Origin: Dastarcus helophoroides
Lineage: Eukaryota; Arthropoda; Insecta; Coleoptera; Bothrideridae
Assembly: GCA_028583605.1 (NCBI GenBank)
Contig: CM053330.1
Location: forward strand, 33,361,619 to 33,425,618
Length of the DNA: 64,000 nt
Reading direction: 5' to 3'
Part shown: piece by piece, positions 25,501 to 37,500 of the stretch
Layout of the letters: the number at the start of each line of letters is the position of its first letter
Numbering within the stretch: the stretch's first letter is position 1
Notes under the pieces: generated by a model
Database searches by the model: none
What the model was told of the DNA's origin: nothing
What the model saw: the letters and a program-made list of their open reading frames with translations, nothing else
Program-made: the position numbers and the translations under genes

Positions 25501-28500
25501 TTGTCCATGACGGTCAATGATTTCAGCCACATAGTGAGAGAAAGAAGCTAAGTTTGTTACAGTAGATCGTTTCTCAACAAAACCATGCTGATTCTCAGAT
25601 ATAAAATTTTTTAATGATGCATGTATGCGCTTGTATAAAATTGACTCAAATGTCTTTGCAAAGTTACAAAGTAGCGAAATTGGTCTGTAGTTGCTTATTT
25701 GCGTTGTAGTACCCTTTTTAAACACTGGAGTAATACATGCCTGTTTCCACAGCGACGGAAATTCAGATGTTTTTAGAGACAAATTAAATAGAATAGTGAG
25801 CGGTTTAGAAAACACGTTAGCACAATCTTTCAGCAGAAAGCTGGGAATGTCCTCTGGTCCAGAAGTAAACTTATCCTTTGACCGTTTTAGTGCCTCTAAT
25901 ATTTCAGCTTCAGTTATATTCAAAATAGAGACTGTATCAGGAAAATGAGAGAAATATTTGGTAGCCGTTTTATCTAAATTATGAGTGTTACTGGGTGTTA
26001 TATAAACACTTTTAAAAAAAGTTACAAACCCATCCACAATCTCTTGAGGAGTGGACAATTGTGCAGTACCATAAGACATAACACCAGGAATTCTTGTTCT
26101 CCCTTTCTTTATTTGAATAAAAGACCAAAACTTTTTAGGATCATTGGAAATGCTATTCTGGACGTTCAAGAGATATTCTTTGTAAGATTGGTCAGCTATT
26201 TTTTTGCATAATGCTCTATAATATTTAAAGTTCTCATATACATTGGAATTGCGAGTACGCTTATAATTTTTGTGTAAACGGCCTTTAAATTTTATTAACT
26301 TTATAAAATGGGAATCGAACCATGGTGGATAGCATGTACGACAATTTGATTTCTGTGTATATCTCGGAATAGCAGATTCGAATGTATTCGTCAGGATTTC
26401 GTAGAAGGTAGAGCAAGCAATGTTCACATCATTAAATGTTTCCAGTATACTCCAGTCAATATTAGATAATAAATCATATAGCAGTAGGTAGTTCGCTTTT
26501 TAAAATTAAATGATTGGGCTTGATAGCCTTGATGATTAACATCAAAATTAATAAACCGTTGACAAGATAGAGTAACATTAATGTCAAGCACAGGATGATA
26601 TGTATCTTCGGGAACTAAAGGAAATGTGGATTTCAGAACATGACAATTAAAACTTGATAATAATGTCCAATAGCCTGTCGGAGGAATTTAATACATTATT
26701 GCATTGACGAGGGACCTGAATTTGCATGAAATTCTTGATTGGCATAAAGTAGTTGTCATTTGGGTTATTAAAGTTTCTAATATTGAAATCACCAATAATC
26801 ATTAGTTTGTCACAGTTAAACTCAAAATTAGAGTGTTCAAGTAATTCAAAAAATAGCTCGTACTCAGCAACTCTACAGGTTGGAGGTATATAAACAACCA
26901 AGACAAAGATCACTACATTAGAGTGCAAAGTAACTTTGACTCCACAAATATCAACTAAAGGAATTGCTTCAGTTATATGATTAAAATTAAGTTCAGAGGT
27001 TTGAAATTTATCAGAAATTGCGAGGAGGACACCACCTCCTCTAGCCACATTGAGAGAACTATACTCTTTGTCCTTACGAAACACTGTGAAATTATTAGGA
27101 AACAACTCATAGCTTTATATATCTGAGTTAGGCCACGTTTCAGTTAATGCAACTATTTCATAATTACATAATGATAAATTGTTATAAAACAAAAGAATTT
27201 TGGATATACTTCTTCCGGGATTGGACCGTGTCAAAGAACTACTGAAAGTGTTCAACCTTTCGCCCACATCCTAGGGGGCTTCTTCAGGAACAAAGAAAAG
27301 AAACAATAAATGAAAAGAGAAATATAAGGGAATATGCAAAAATGAAAAAATGAAAAGGCCAATTTCAAAACATCAGAGCAGTAACTCAGTCCACCATGTC
27401 CACCTCATGTCCACCATACCAGAGGCGAAACTCTTCTGAATTGAAAATTGGTACAAAAGATAAGAAGGTTTAGACGGAAGAGCACGGGAACTCGTATGTC
27501 CACGATACCAGAAGCGAAACGTTTCTGAAAGGAAAGAGGGAAAGGGAAACTTTATATACCATTCGTCTGCGCAATCACTTCTGAAGATTTTCCGTTGGTT
27601 GGTTTCCAGATGGAGGAAAGCATGTAACCGTCGTCTCTGTTGAGGTTTTTGGAGAATTTTTGGACTTCAATGGCCTCGCGTATCTTTCTATTGTAGTAAT
27701 TGGGAATATTAGATATAATTGAAATATTATCAAAGAGAATCTTATGTCCGGTCCCATGTTGATGTTCCGCAATGGCTGACTGCCAAAATAAACCATACCT
27801 AAGACATCTTTGGTGCTCGGATATTCGCGTTTTAAATGATCGCTTCGTTTCTCCGATGTACACTGAACCACAAGAACAAGGAACCCTGTACACACCATTA
27901 AAACAAAAGGATGAAAATTTATCTTTGCGAGATGGGAGGAGGTGTTGGATCTTTGAGGATGATGAAAAAATGGGTTTGATGTTATGTTTTGTCAATAATT
28001 TTCCGATTTGATCTGTTACTCCGTGAACATAAGAAAGAAACGCTTTAGAAGAAATTATTGAATTTTGTGAAGGACGGGGGGTAGGGTGAAGATGTTTAAT
28101 GTCGTGCGATTTGTAACCATTGTTGCGGAGGTTGAAACGAATTTTGTTCAACTCCTCTGAAAGATTTATCGGTTGTGAAATTGCTACAGCTCATGAAACC
28201 AGTGAATTTATGACAAAACGTTTTTGGGAAGGGTGATGATGAGACTCTGCATGCAAATAACGATTAGTATGGGGGGTTTTCGATAAACGGAATGAGAAAC
28301 GCGACCGTTTGGTAAACGGATGACCAGTACGTCAAGAAAAGCAAGAGAACCGTTGTTTTCGATTTCCATAGTGAAACTAATGAAAGAATATAAACTGTTT
28401 AGGTTTTCCAAAAATAAATTTAGTGAATCCTTGCCATGTGGCCATACAACAAATGTGTTATCTACATAGCGAAGCCAAACCTTGGGTTTTAAATCCGCAG

Positions 28501-31500
28501 TTTCCAACTCAGTGTTTTCAAAAGATTCCATGAAAATATTTGCTATGACTGGGGATAAGGGGGAACCCATTGGGGTGCCGGAGACTTGTTTATAAAAGCT
28601 GCCATTGAAAGTTTGATGGAACGGACTGGTCCTTGATTATCTTCAAAAATTGAAAAACAGAACTTGTCCCCTGAAACCAAGAAAGATTAAAAAACACAAC
28701 AAACGTTGCTCTAACGCGTTTCCACAGTCAAGCTTCTCAAGTTTTCTCTCTGAAGATAACAGCTTGGCTGTCGAAACTCGTTAGAGCAACCGTTGTTGTG
28801 TTTTTTAATCTTTCATGCTTTCAGGAGACAAGTTTTGTTTTTCAATTTTTGCCATTGAAAGATTTTAATGCACCAAGAAAGGGAAGCATAACCATTACTG
28901 GGCCAGGGCAAAAAACTTGGGAAACGCTTCTCTTATAGAAAGATCCCATTATTTTACAATAATTTAGTAGTATACTATTATTAAATTAATAAAGAAAAAT
29001 TCCAGGTGAAATAATTGAAGAATACAAAAAAGACAAACTTGGCAAGAAAAAATCAATCATCCAGGAACAGGCCCGGATTTAAGGTTGGAGCGATTGGGCC
29101 CAATGGGGCCCCGCACTTGAAAGGGCCTCACATCACCACCAAAATTAAGAAAAAGTTATTTTTCGAAATTTAAAGCAAATTGCATTTGACCGTAAAGGAT
29201 AAATTATAAATTATTCAAATAATAAAAATATTGATGGATGAGATTTATTATTGTATTTATTATAATACTAGCTTCTACATGCGGCTTCGTCCGCGTGGAA
29301 TCAAATAACTGCTTTTCTAGAAAACGTTAACATTTTACTTCCTCGAGATTTGATTTTCTTTAAAACAAAAACTTTCCATGTTAAGCATTGCGCATTTCCC
29401 ATTTAGGTTTCTATATCGAGAGATTTAGGTTATGCATTGGTCCGTTAATAGTTAGCTATTAACTAGGACATATTCCTTAATATTACGTGTAAAAGTAATA
29501 AAGCAAAACGGTCTAAAATACTATTAAAAAAATAGTTAACAGGAATGTATGTAATAAACTATCCAAAGTTACAAACAATTTGTGCAATGTCATGGTTTGT
29601 TAAATTGAAAGAGTTCGATTTGTTTTGTTTTACATATAAACTCGATAACAGGACAAACATTATTTTATTTCTGCTAGTTGCTCAGTCAAAACAAAAACTG
29701 AAAAAAAATAGAGGCCCCCGCAAAAAAATTTAATCTGGCCCCGCACTTATTGGATCAGGACCTGGACAAAAAGAGTCGAACAATAAAATCGAATTTGGAA
29801 AAATCCAACTTTTCAAATAACTCGATATTATCAAAAATTTTCATAGTCAAGTTTTCAAAAAAAATCTAAAAATTTTGGAAATTCGAAAATCCAAATTTTG
29901 TCAAAAATGTGAAAAAAATCATTCCGAAAAATCCAAATCTTCGAGATAAAGTCAAATTATTTACAAAAAATTGAAATTTTGAAAAATATATCTTTTAAAA
30001 ATTTGACAGTTCCAAAAAAGATTTTTAATAAAGATAAAAGTTAGCGACAAATTAACGTTTCCAAACAAATCAAAATATACAGGGTGGACCATAAGTAATG
30101 ATACATAGAGCAAGAGTAGATTTTTTGTATAAAAATATCGTGATTTAGCCACATTACCTTATACCAAAAGTTGATATTAACAGAGATACAGGGTGTCAAA
30201 ATTGAAAAAAAAATGTGATTTTTTCGCATAACTGATGAACACATTTCACTATAGACAAAAAATTTGGCATAGCGGGGTTTCTTTGGTTAAGAAAATCTAA
30301 TTTACTAACAGATTGTCAGTAACTCATAGGGGGCGCCAGCTGCAATACCTTGTATTATTCTAAAGCATCATAACTTTTTTGTGTCTTCATGTACACTTAT
30401 TCTAAATAGATATTTTATTAACCTACATTTTTTACGTAAAAAAGGTATACTTTCTACATGTTGATACAAGCAACCGTTTTCAAGATATTTGATTTCAAAG
30501 TTTGTCGTACGTTTATTTTAAGTTATGTAAATGCGAATTTTTCGCAGTAGGTTTCGAAATAAAAGTAATAAAACTGACTCTAAAATAGTTTATATCTAAT
30601 ATTACTCTAATGACATTATTATTATACATATTTTTTAAATTTTTGAAGCAAATTTAAATAAAATACCAAAACAAAATTTATTTTCAATAATAAATATGTG
30701 GGAAATGACCTTTTTCGTGTAAAGGGATTGTAAACAATTAAAAACCTGGCTGTCTTTTATTGAAATTCATCTCCAAATATCTGCTTTGACCATCCAGACT
30801 ATTAAAATTTTCTTGTGCGGTCTCAGAGATCATATCTCACATCTCTATGTTAGAAAATAAATTACGTCTTAATTTTTTGGATTTTCTTTATTGAGATTTT
30901 CAAAATTTAGGTAATAATATTATCAACAAAGTAATATTTGGTATTAATTAGTTTCGAAGCTGTCTTATGATTACTTTTTTTTCAAGCCTACTTCGAAAAT
31001 TTAATATCTTATTAATTTAAAACCAAGGCACGTCAAGCTTTAAAGACAAATATCTTGGAAACGGTTGCTCGTACCAACTTTCAGAAAGTATACCTTTTTT
31101 ACGTAAAAAATATGGGGAAATAGAATAACGTATTTAAAATTAATATACGTGGGTGCACAAGAAAGTTATGATGATTTAGAATGATGCAGGATAGGGCAGG
31201 TAGCGCCCCCTATCATCTATTGGTAATAGATTAGCAAATTAGAGTTTGTTGACTTAAGAAACCCCCTTGTGCCAAATTTCATGCCTATATTACAATTCGT
31301 TACATAGTTATACAAAAAAATCGAAACTTTTGTTTCAACTTTGACACCCTGTATCTCTGTTAATATCAACTTTTAGTATAAGCTAAATGTAGCTAAATTA
31401 TAATTTTTATTCGAAATATCCACCATTGCTCTGTATACTATTACTTATGGTCCAACCTGTATATGTTAGTTTTTTAATAAAGTTTGACTTTTGAAAAAGT

Positions 31501-34500
31501 GATAATTTCAACAAAAAAATCGAAACTTTTAAATTAACTCAAAATTTTGAGACAAAGCTGAAATTTCGGGAGTCGAAGTAGAAAAGATTGATATTTTGAA
31601 GAAAGCGGATGTTTTAAAAGTGTTAAAATTTTTAAAATAAATCGAACAATAAAAATTGAACATTGGACATTTTCAAAAAAATGACCGAAGGATGCTTTCT
31701 CTTCTTTTACGCAGACGAAGCCGCCGCGAGTCTCCGTTAGTATACTATAATCAGCTATCCAAAGTTACAAACAAGCAATTACAGTAAATTGTTTGTAAAA
31801 TGTATTGAATTTGAATTTTATTTAAGTATTTGATATATAGGGGCCCCGTAAAAAAATCTAATTCGGGCCCCGCACTTATTGGATCCGGCTCTGCCCAGAA
31901 AAATTTACCGAATATATTCTTATAAATGAATACTTTAATTTTGAAATAATAATTAAATAAACAAATATTATCAATTACAAATCCTAAATATAATTTAAAA
32001 TGAAATCAATAACATCAAATAAAAATAAAGAAAACTTTTAATTATTTTAAGTCACATCAGGTTAGGTAACAAGATTGACGCTAGACCTGACAGGACTCCG
32101 TGGCGCAACGGTAGCGCGTCTGACTCCAGATCAGAAGGTTGCGTGTTCAAATCACGTCGGGGTCACAACTTTTTTTTTTTATTTCTGTAGCAGAATTTTT
32201 TTTATTTTACTCCAACTTTCTAAGAAATAGATATTTTATTGTTCGAAATACATATAACTATTGAATGAATAATGAAATTTTCTTTTACAAAATAAAAATA
32301 GAAAAAATTTTAAACAAATGGAGGGCAAAATAAGAAATACTTATGTCTAAATATTAAGACACATTTTGGCAGTAAGAAATCTCAATTTAAGAACACTCTA
32401 ATTATTCTAAATTGCATATTTTCGACATTTAGAAATGAAAGAAACCTATATTAATAAAATTAAAGCGTCTAGCTGTCTGTCTGTCCGTCCATCGATTGAT
32501 TTTTTGTCCGCGCTAATCTCGAAAACTGCTAAATTGATTCTAATGAAACTTTTACTAAAATGTAGATTATTTTTAGGAGCACCTTTTAGGATATTTTTAT
32601 TTCAGTAAAAACCTAATATTTCACTTTTACGAATTCATTTGTGCTAACATTTTTATTTGAGGTTATAAGACAGAAAATATAAAAGAGAAAGTAATCCGCA
32701 ATGTTTGTGGCTGTACACTATTGCTCAATACCTACAATTTTAGCGGATACTTGAAAAATAAGCTCAAATATTTGAATCTATTGTTTTAAAGATTAAATGA
32801 GAAATTTTATTTCGAAGTATGACGTTACTGGACGTTACGTGGACAAAGTCGGTGCTGGTCAGCTAGTTAATTAATATATTTGTGGGTTAGGAGACCAATT
32901 TTTGGCTTTTCCCTAGAAGTTGAGAGTTTAAAGTAACAGCTTCTAGTTAAATGTTAAAATAACCTGCAAAATTCGAAAATATAACTGTATAAACTATATA
33001 ATCGAAGGACATGCATTTTTTATTTTACTAACGATTTACTACTCAAAAAAAAACTAGTCATATTAAAAACGTTATTTCTGTTATATTTAGAATATTTTAT
33101 AAAACGTAAAATTTGTTCTAATATCTTTTTAGATACTAAAGGCAAAAATGAAAACTTCGGAACTAGTCTACTCCTGTCTAATTCCCCTATGTCGCCAAAG
33201 ATAGTAAATGGGAGCTTTGCGGCAATGTACGACCAGAGCGATGTACTAGCAGCGTTCTCAAAAACAATTCAGCTACGTCAAAATGCTCAGAACAGTCCAG
33301 GTACGTGTTTACTTTTACGTCGAATATTTCCATGTAGTAAAAACGTATTAGTCGCCCATACACCAGCGGATCACTCGACGAATTGGATATGGCACATATC
33401 AAATCAGCGGAATTAATTTTGCGTTAATGGACAGGGCCGAGCCACAGACTAATCTGCAGACTTTATCTTGCATACACTAAATATGTTAGTTAGTGGCTGA
33501 CTTTGACATATTTCACTCAAAAATGCTAGATAACACCAGCTAAATCTCGAGTGCGTGCAAATATACCGAGAACCGAGTCCAATTCGTAGAGAAGTGACGA
33601 GTATTAGACCACTAACGTGAAGCTTTTAACTGACGGATTTAATTGGTGGTTATAATACATGTACGGATATGTACGTTAGTGGGAAGAAACATATTTGGTA
33701 TGTAACGAGCCAAGTGCGCAGATATATCTGTACGGATTAAATCCGCAGATCAGATTCGTTCGTGTATAGGCCGACTATTGAGCAAACGAAGACTTAATTC
33801 TTAAAAGCTGTAGAAAATGAGTTGCCAAAAATATAACTTAATGTAATTTAGTCAAAGGCGGGGAAATTAAGTATAGTATTCGAAAAATGCTCTTCATAGC
33901 ATTCCTTACACATGGAGTGTAACCTAATATTTTTCCTGTAGATCAACGCCCACCTATCTTATTCTTAATTTTCATTCATCATGTTTTCAATTTTAGCCAT
34001 GAGACGAAGAATTAAAGGTATTTTAATGTCTGGAAAACAGTATTCATTAGATTCTCGTTTGGATTTATTCCATGGAATCGAAGAATCAACAACAAGTAGA
34101 TCTACTTCAGATCCAGTTGATAACTTGCCACTTTTGGAAGATGAAGAAAATACTAGTGGAAATTCAGGTAAGATAAAGCCCATTATTTTATCAGAAACAA
34201 CTTTACCCTGACATTTTGATAGGTGATAAACTGATAAGTTTCATTCATATTTTATTGGTCATTTCTTCACCAGTGGCTTCTTCCACAAACCCAGATTTTC
34301 AGTTACCTTTTGTTAAGGATTGGTAATCTCTTATAGATTGCCCCAAGCAGCGATTGGATTTTGAGGAAGAAGCAACTGGCGAAGAAAAACCCCATAAAAA
34401 GTAAATGCAATTGGCACAACCTCGCAAAGAAGGGACAGAGAATATTGAAGCTGATAAGTTCCTAGACACTCTAAAGTGGTGTTTCTCAACTTTTTTTAAA

Positions 34501-37500
34501 GCTACACACTTTTGGTATTGAAATACAAAACTTGTACCCTGAAACCAAGAAAGATTAAAAAACACAACAAAGGTTGCTCTAACGCGTTTGGATAACCAAG
34601 TTATCATCTTCAGAGAGATATGTCTGAAGTATTTCTCTGAAGTATCTCTTTGAAGTATCTCCCTGAAGATGATAGCTCGGCTATCGAAACGAGTTATAGC
34701 AACCTTTGTTGTGTTTTTTAATCTTTCTTGGTTTCAGGGGACAAGTTTTGTATTTCAATTTTTGAAGATAATCACCAACACTTTTGGTATTGTGTAAAAA
34801 AGAGCGACACACCTTCAAGAATTTTTTGACGACCAAACGCAATCTCATAAAATACATTTTTGACAACCAAATAACCAAAACCAAAAATCCTTATCATCAC
34901 CTCAACAAATTCTGATGACAAAAGAAAAATAATTTCAAATAGCGACCTACCTGGGGCCTTAAGACGACACACTAGTGTGTGGCGAAACACCGTTTGGGAA
35001 GTACTGCTTAAAGTATAAAATCTTTTAAATAATTTTTTATGCGAAATTTAAGACTAAATGATTTTTTAGGCTTAGTACACAAAAAGGTGGTTTAATAGAT
35101 GGCAATGTTGTAATATAATTAGTTTAAATTCGCCTTACTATCAGCTTTAATTGGACGACTTTTTGCAGATTGGAACCAATCCCAAAAAACAGTTATATTG
35201 AAGAAAAAGTCAAAATATCTGAAAAACACAATATGGATCGCATTTTGAGATAAATGTTGTAATTTCGAAATTGCAATTTCCGAAAAGTTGTCTTTCAGAA
35301 AAAGATGAATATAAAAAAAATGCGGCATTTCGAAGAACAAAGAATTCAAACATTTGCTTCCAAAAAGCAAAATTTTGAGAATCGATTCGAAAAAGATAAA
35401 TTTCGACAAAACAGTTGAAATTTCTAGAATGAATTGAATATCAAAATGTGAGGTAAAATCCAAACCTTAAGAAAGTAATTTTAATAAAACCAAACTTTAA
35501 GAACCCAGTGAAAATTTCTGGAAATTTAGATTTTAAGAAGAGGAAAGTTTCAAATTATTCAGGGTTAAAAAAAAGGCGAAATCTCGAAAAAAAAAACGAT
35601 CGAAATTTTGAGAGAAACTTCGAAATCAGGAAAAAATTAAAAATTTTTCAAAGAGCGCCAGTTTCAAGAAAAAAATGGAATTTCGTCAATAAAGTCGAAA
35701 TGTAAAACATTGAATTTTAAAAACTAGTCGAAGTTCCAAAAAAAGAGAAATTTCGAATATTGAAATACAAATCTTGTCCCTTGAAACCAAGAAAGATTAA
35801 AAAAACATACAACAAAGGTTGCTCTAGCTTAGAACTCCGAATCTTCAGAACACAATAAAATTTGGAAAAAAGTCAAGATTTCTTCTTGAAATTTCGTTCT
35901 AAACTTGAACGTTTCTAAAAAAGTCGAATCATTTGATTTAAATCTAAACTTTAATCGCTAAAGTTGGGCCTTTTCTCACAAAATTGACAAACATGAACTC
36001 AAAAAATGTAGACTTCAAGTTTAAAATTTCAAATTGAAAATTGTTACTTTAAAATAAAAGCAGGTTTTAAAATAAAAAAAAGATTAATGAATCTATCTTA
36101 ATTTTACAATTGAGGCTGCGTTACCTTGAATTCAATGAAGAACACTCTAGTTTTATGTAATGCTTCATAAATTTCTGGTTCGTCTTGCTTTTTCTTGTGC
36201 TTGTTTTGTTTTTGCCATAATAACAAGACAAGAAATTAGTGAAGAAGAACAAGACATAAAAAGAAGTGCCTTTAGTAAGAGAAAGATTTCTTTTTGTGAT
36301 GGAACGTTATGGTCCTTGATTGTCTTAAAAAATTTAAATTCAAAACTTGTCTCCTGAAACCAAGAACGATTAAAAAACATCTCTCAACTCTTTTCCCTCT
36401 CTCTCTCTCTCTGAAGATGACAGCTTGGCTGTCGAAACGCGTTCGAACAAACTTTGTTGTGTTTTTTAATCTTTCTTGATTTCAGGGGACAAGATTTGTA
36501 TTTCAATTTTTGAAGATAACCAAGAACCGGGCCGTTCCATGAATTTCGAGAAAAAAAGTGTAGTCAGAAATTCAAAAGTTAATTTTTCCGAATAATGTCG
36601 AAATTAAAAACAAGGCGAATTTTGAAAAAAAAAATAGCCGAAATCCCGAAAAATAGATCAATTTCTATAAAAATACGAAATATGGAGAAAAAATGAATAT
36701 TTCGCTGTGAATGCAAAATTTTGAGACTATTCGTTATGGAAAAGAGAAATGTTGAAATCAGCCTAAATTTTGAAATAAAAAAAGGAATTTTAAGGCAAAA
36801 GTTGAGAAAGTCGTAATTTTGAAGAAACCGAGAAAAAGAAAGGAAAATTCAAAGAATCAAAACGAATTTTGAAAACAAAGCGAAATTTTGAGAAAAAGAT
36901 TTAGGGCTGAAAAAAAAAGATCAAAATTACGACAAAAAGATTTAATTTTCTAGGACAAATTTAGAAAAAAATCGAAATATTTCAGTCAAATTTTGTCTTT
37001 TGAGAGGAATTTTGAAATCAGTCTAAATTTTGAAAAAAAAGAAAGAATTTTAAGGCAAAAGTTGAAAAGTCGTAATTTTAAAGAAACCGAGAAAAAATGG
37101 AAAATTCAAAAAACAAAAACGAATTTTGAAAACAAAGTGAAATTTTGAGAAAAAGATTTAGGGTTCAAATAAAAAGATCAAAATTACGACAAAAAGATTT
37201 AATTTTCTAGGAAAAATTTAGAAAAAAGTCGAAATATTTCAGTCAAATTTTGTCTCTTGAGAGGAATTTTGAAATCAGTCTAAATTTTGAAAAAAAAAGA
37301 AAGAATTTTAAGGCAAAAGTTGAAAAGTCGTAATTTTAAAGAAACCGAGAAAAAATGGAAAATTCAAAAAACAAAAACGAATTTTGAAAACAAAGTGAAA
37401 TTTTGAGAAAAAGATCTAGGGTTCAAATAAAAAGATCAAAATTACGACAAAAAGATTTAATTTTTGAGGACAAATTTGGAAAAAATTCGAAATCTTTAAG

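Larger units (their letters stand above)
24219..27201 (-). mobile_element. Jockey/CR1-type LINE with ATT-rich tail
   Basis: About 3.0 kb on the - strand. Endonuclease remnants run from about 27180 leftward, then comes a long RT frame, then a 3' UTR with GGGGCCTAAACCCTGTTGAA followed by an ATT/AAT microsatellite tail at 24219-24240. The flanking GGATAT words (24213-24218; 27202-27207) look like a target duplication within a Penelope-like terminus. It is 5' truncated, with no ORF1. Confidence 0.85.
24170..28920 (-). mobile_element. Penelope-like element with GIY-YIG domain, split by two insertions
   Basis: Penelope-like pieces are 24170-24218 (terminal words), 27202-28611 and 28851-28920. They carry an RT (28208-28570) and a GIY-YIG endonuclease domain (27552-28151) on the - strand, the architecture of canonical Penelope elements. 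A jockey/CR1-type LINE occupies 24219-27201 between duplicated GGATAT words. A foldback MITE occupies 28612-28850 between duplicated GCCATTGAAAG words and interrupts the RT. The terminal words GAAGAAGTATATCC and GAAGAAGCCCCCTAGGATG recur in intron 2. Confidence 0.85.
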
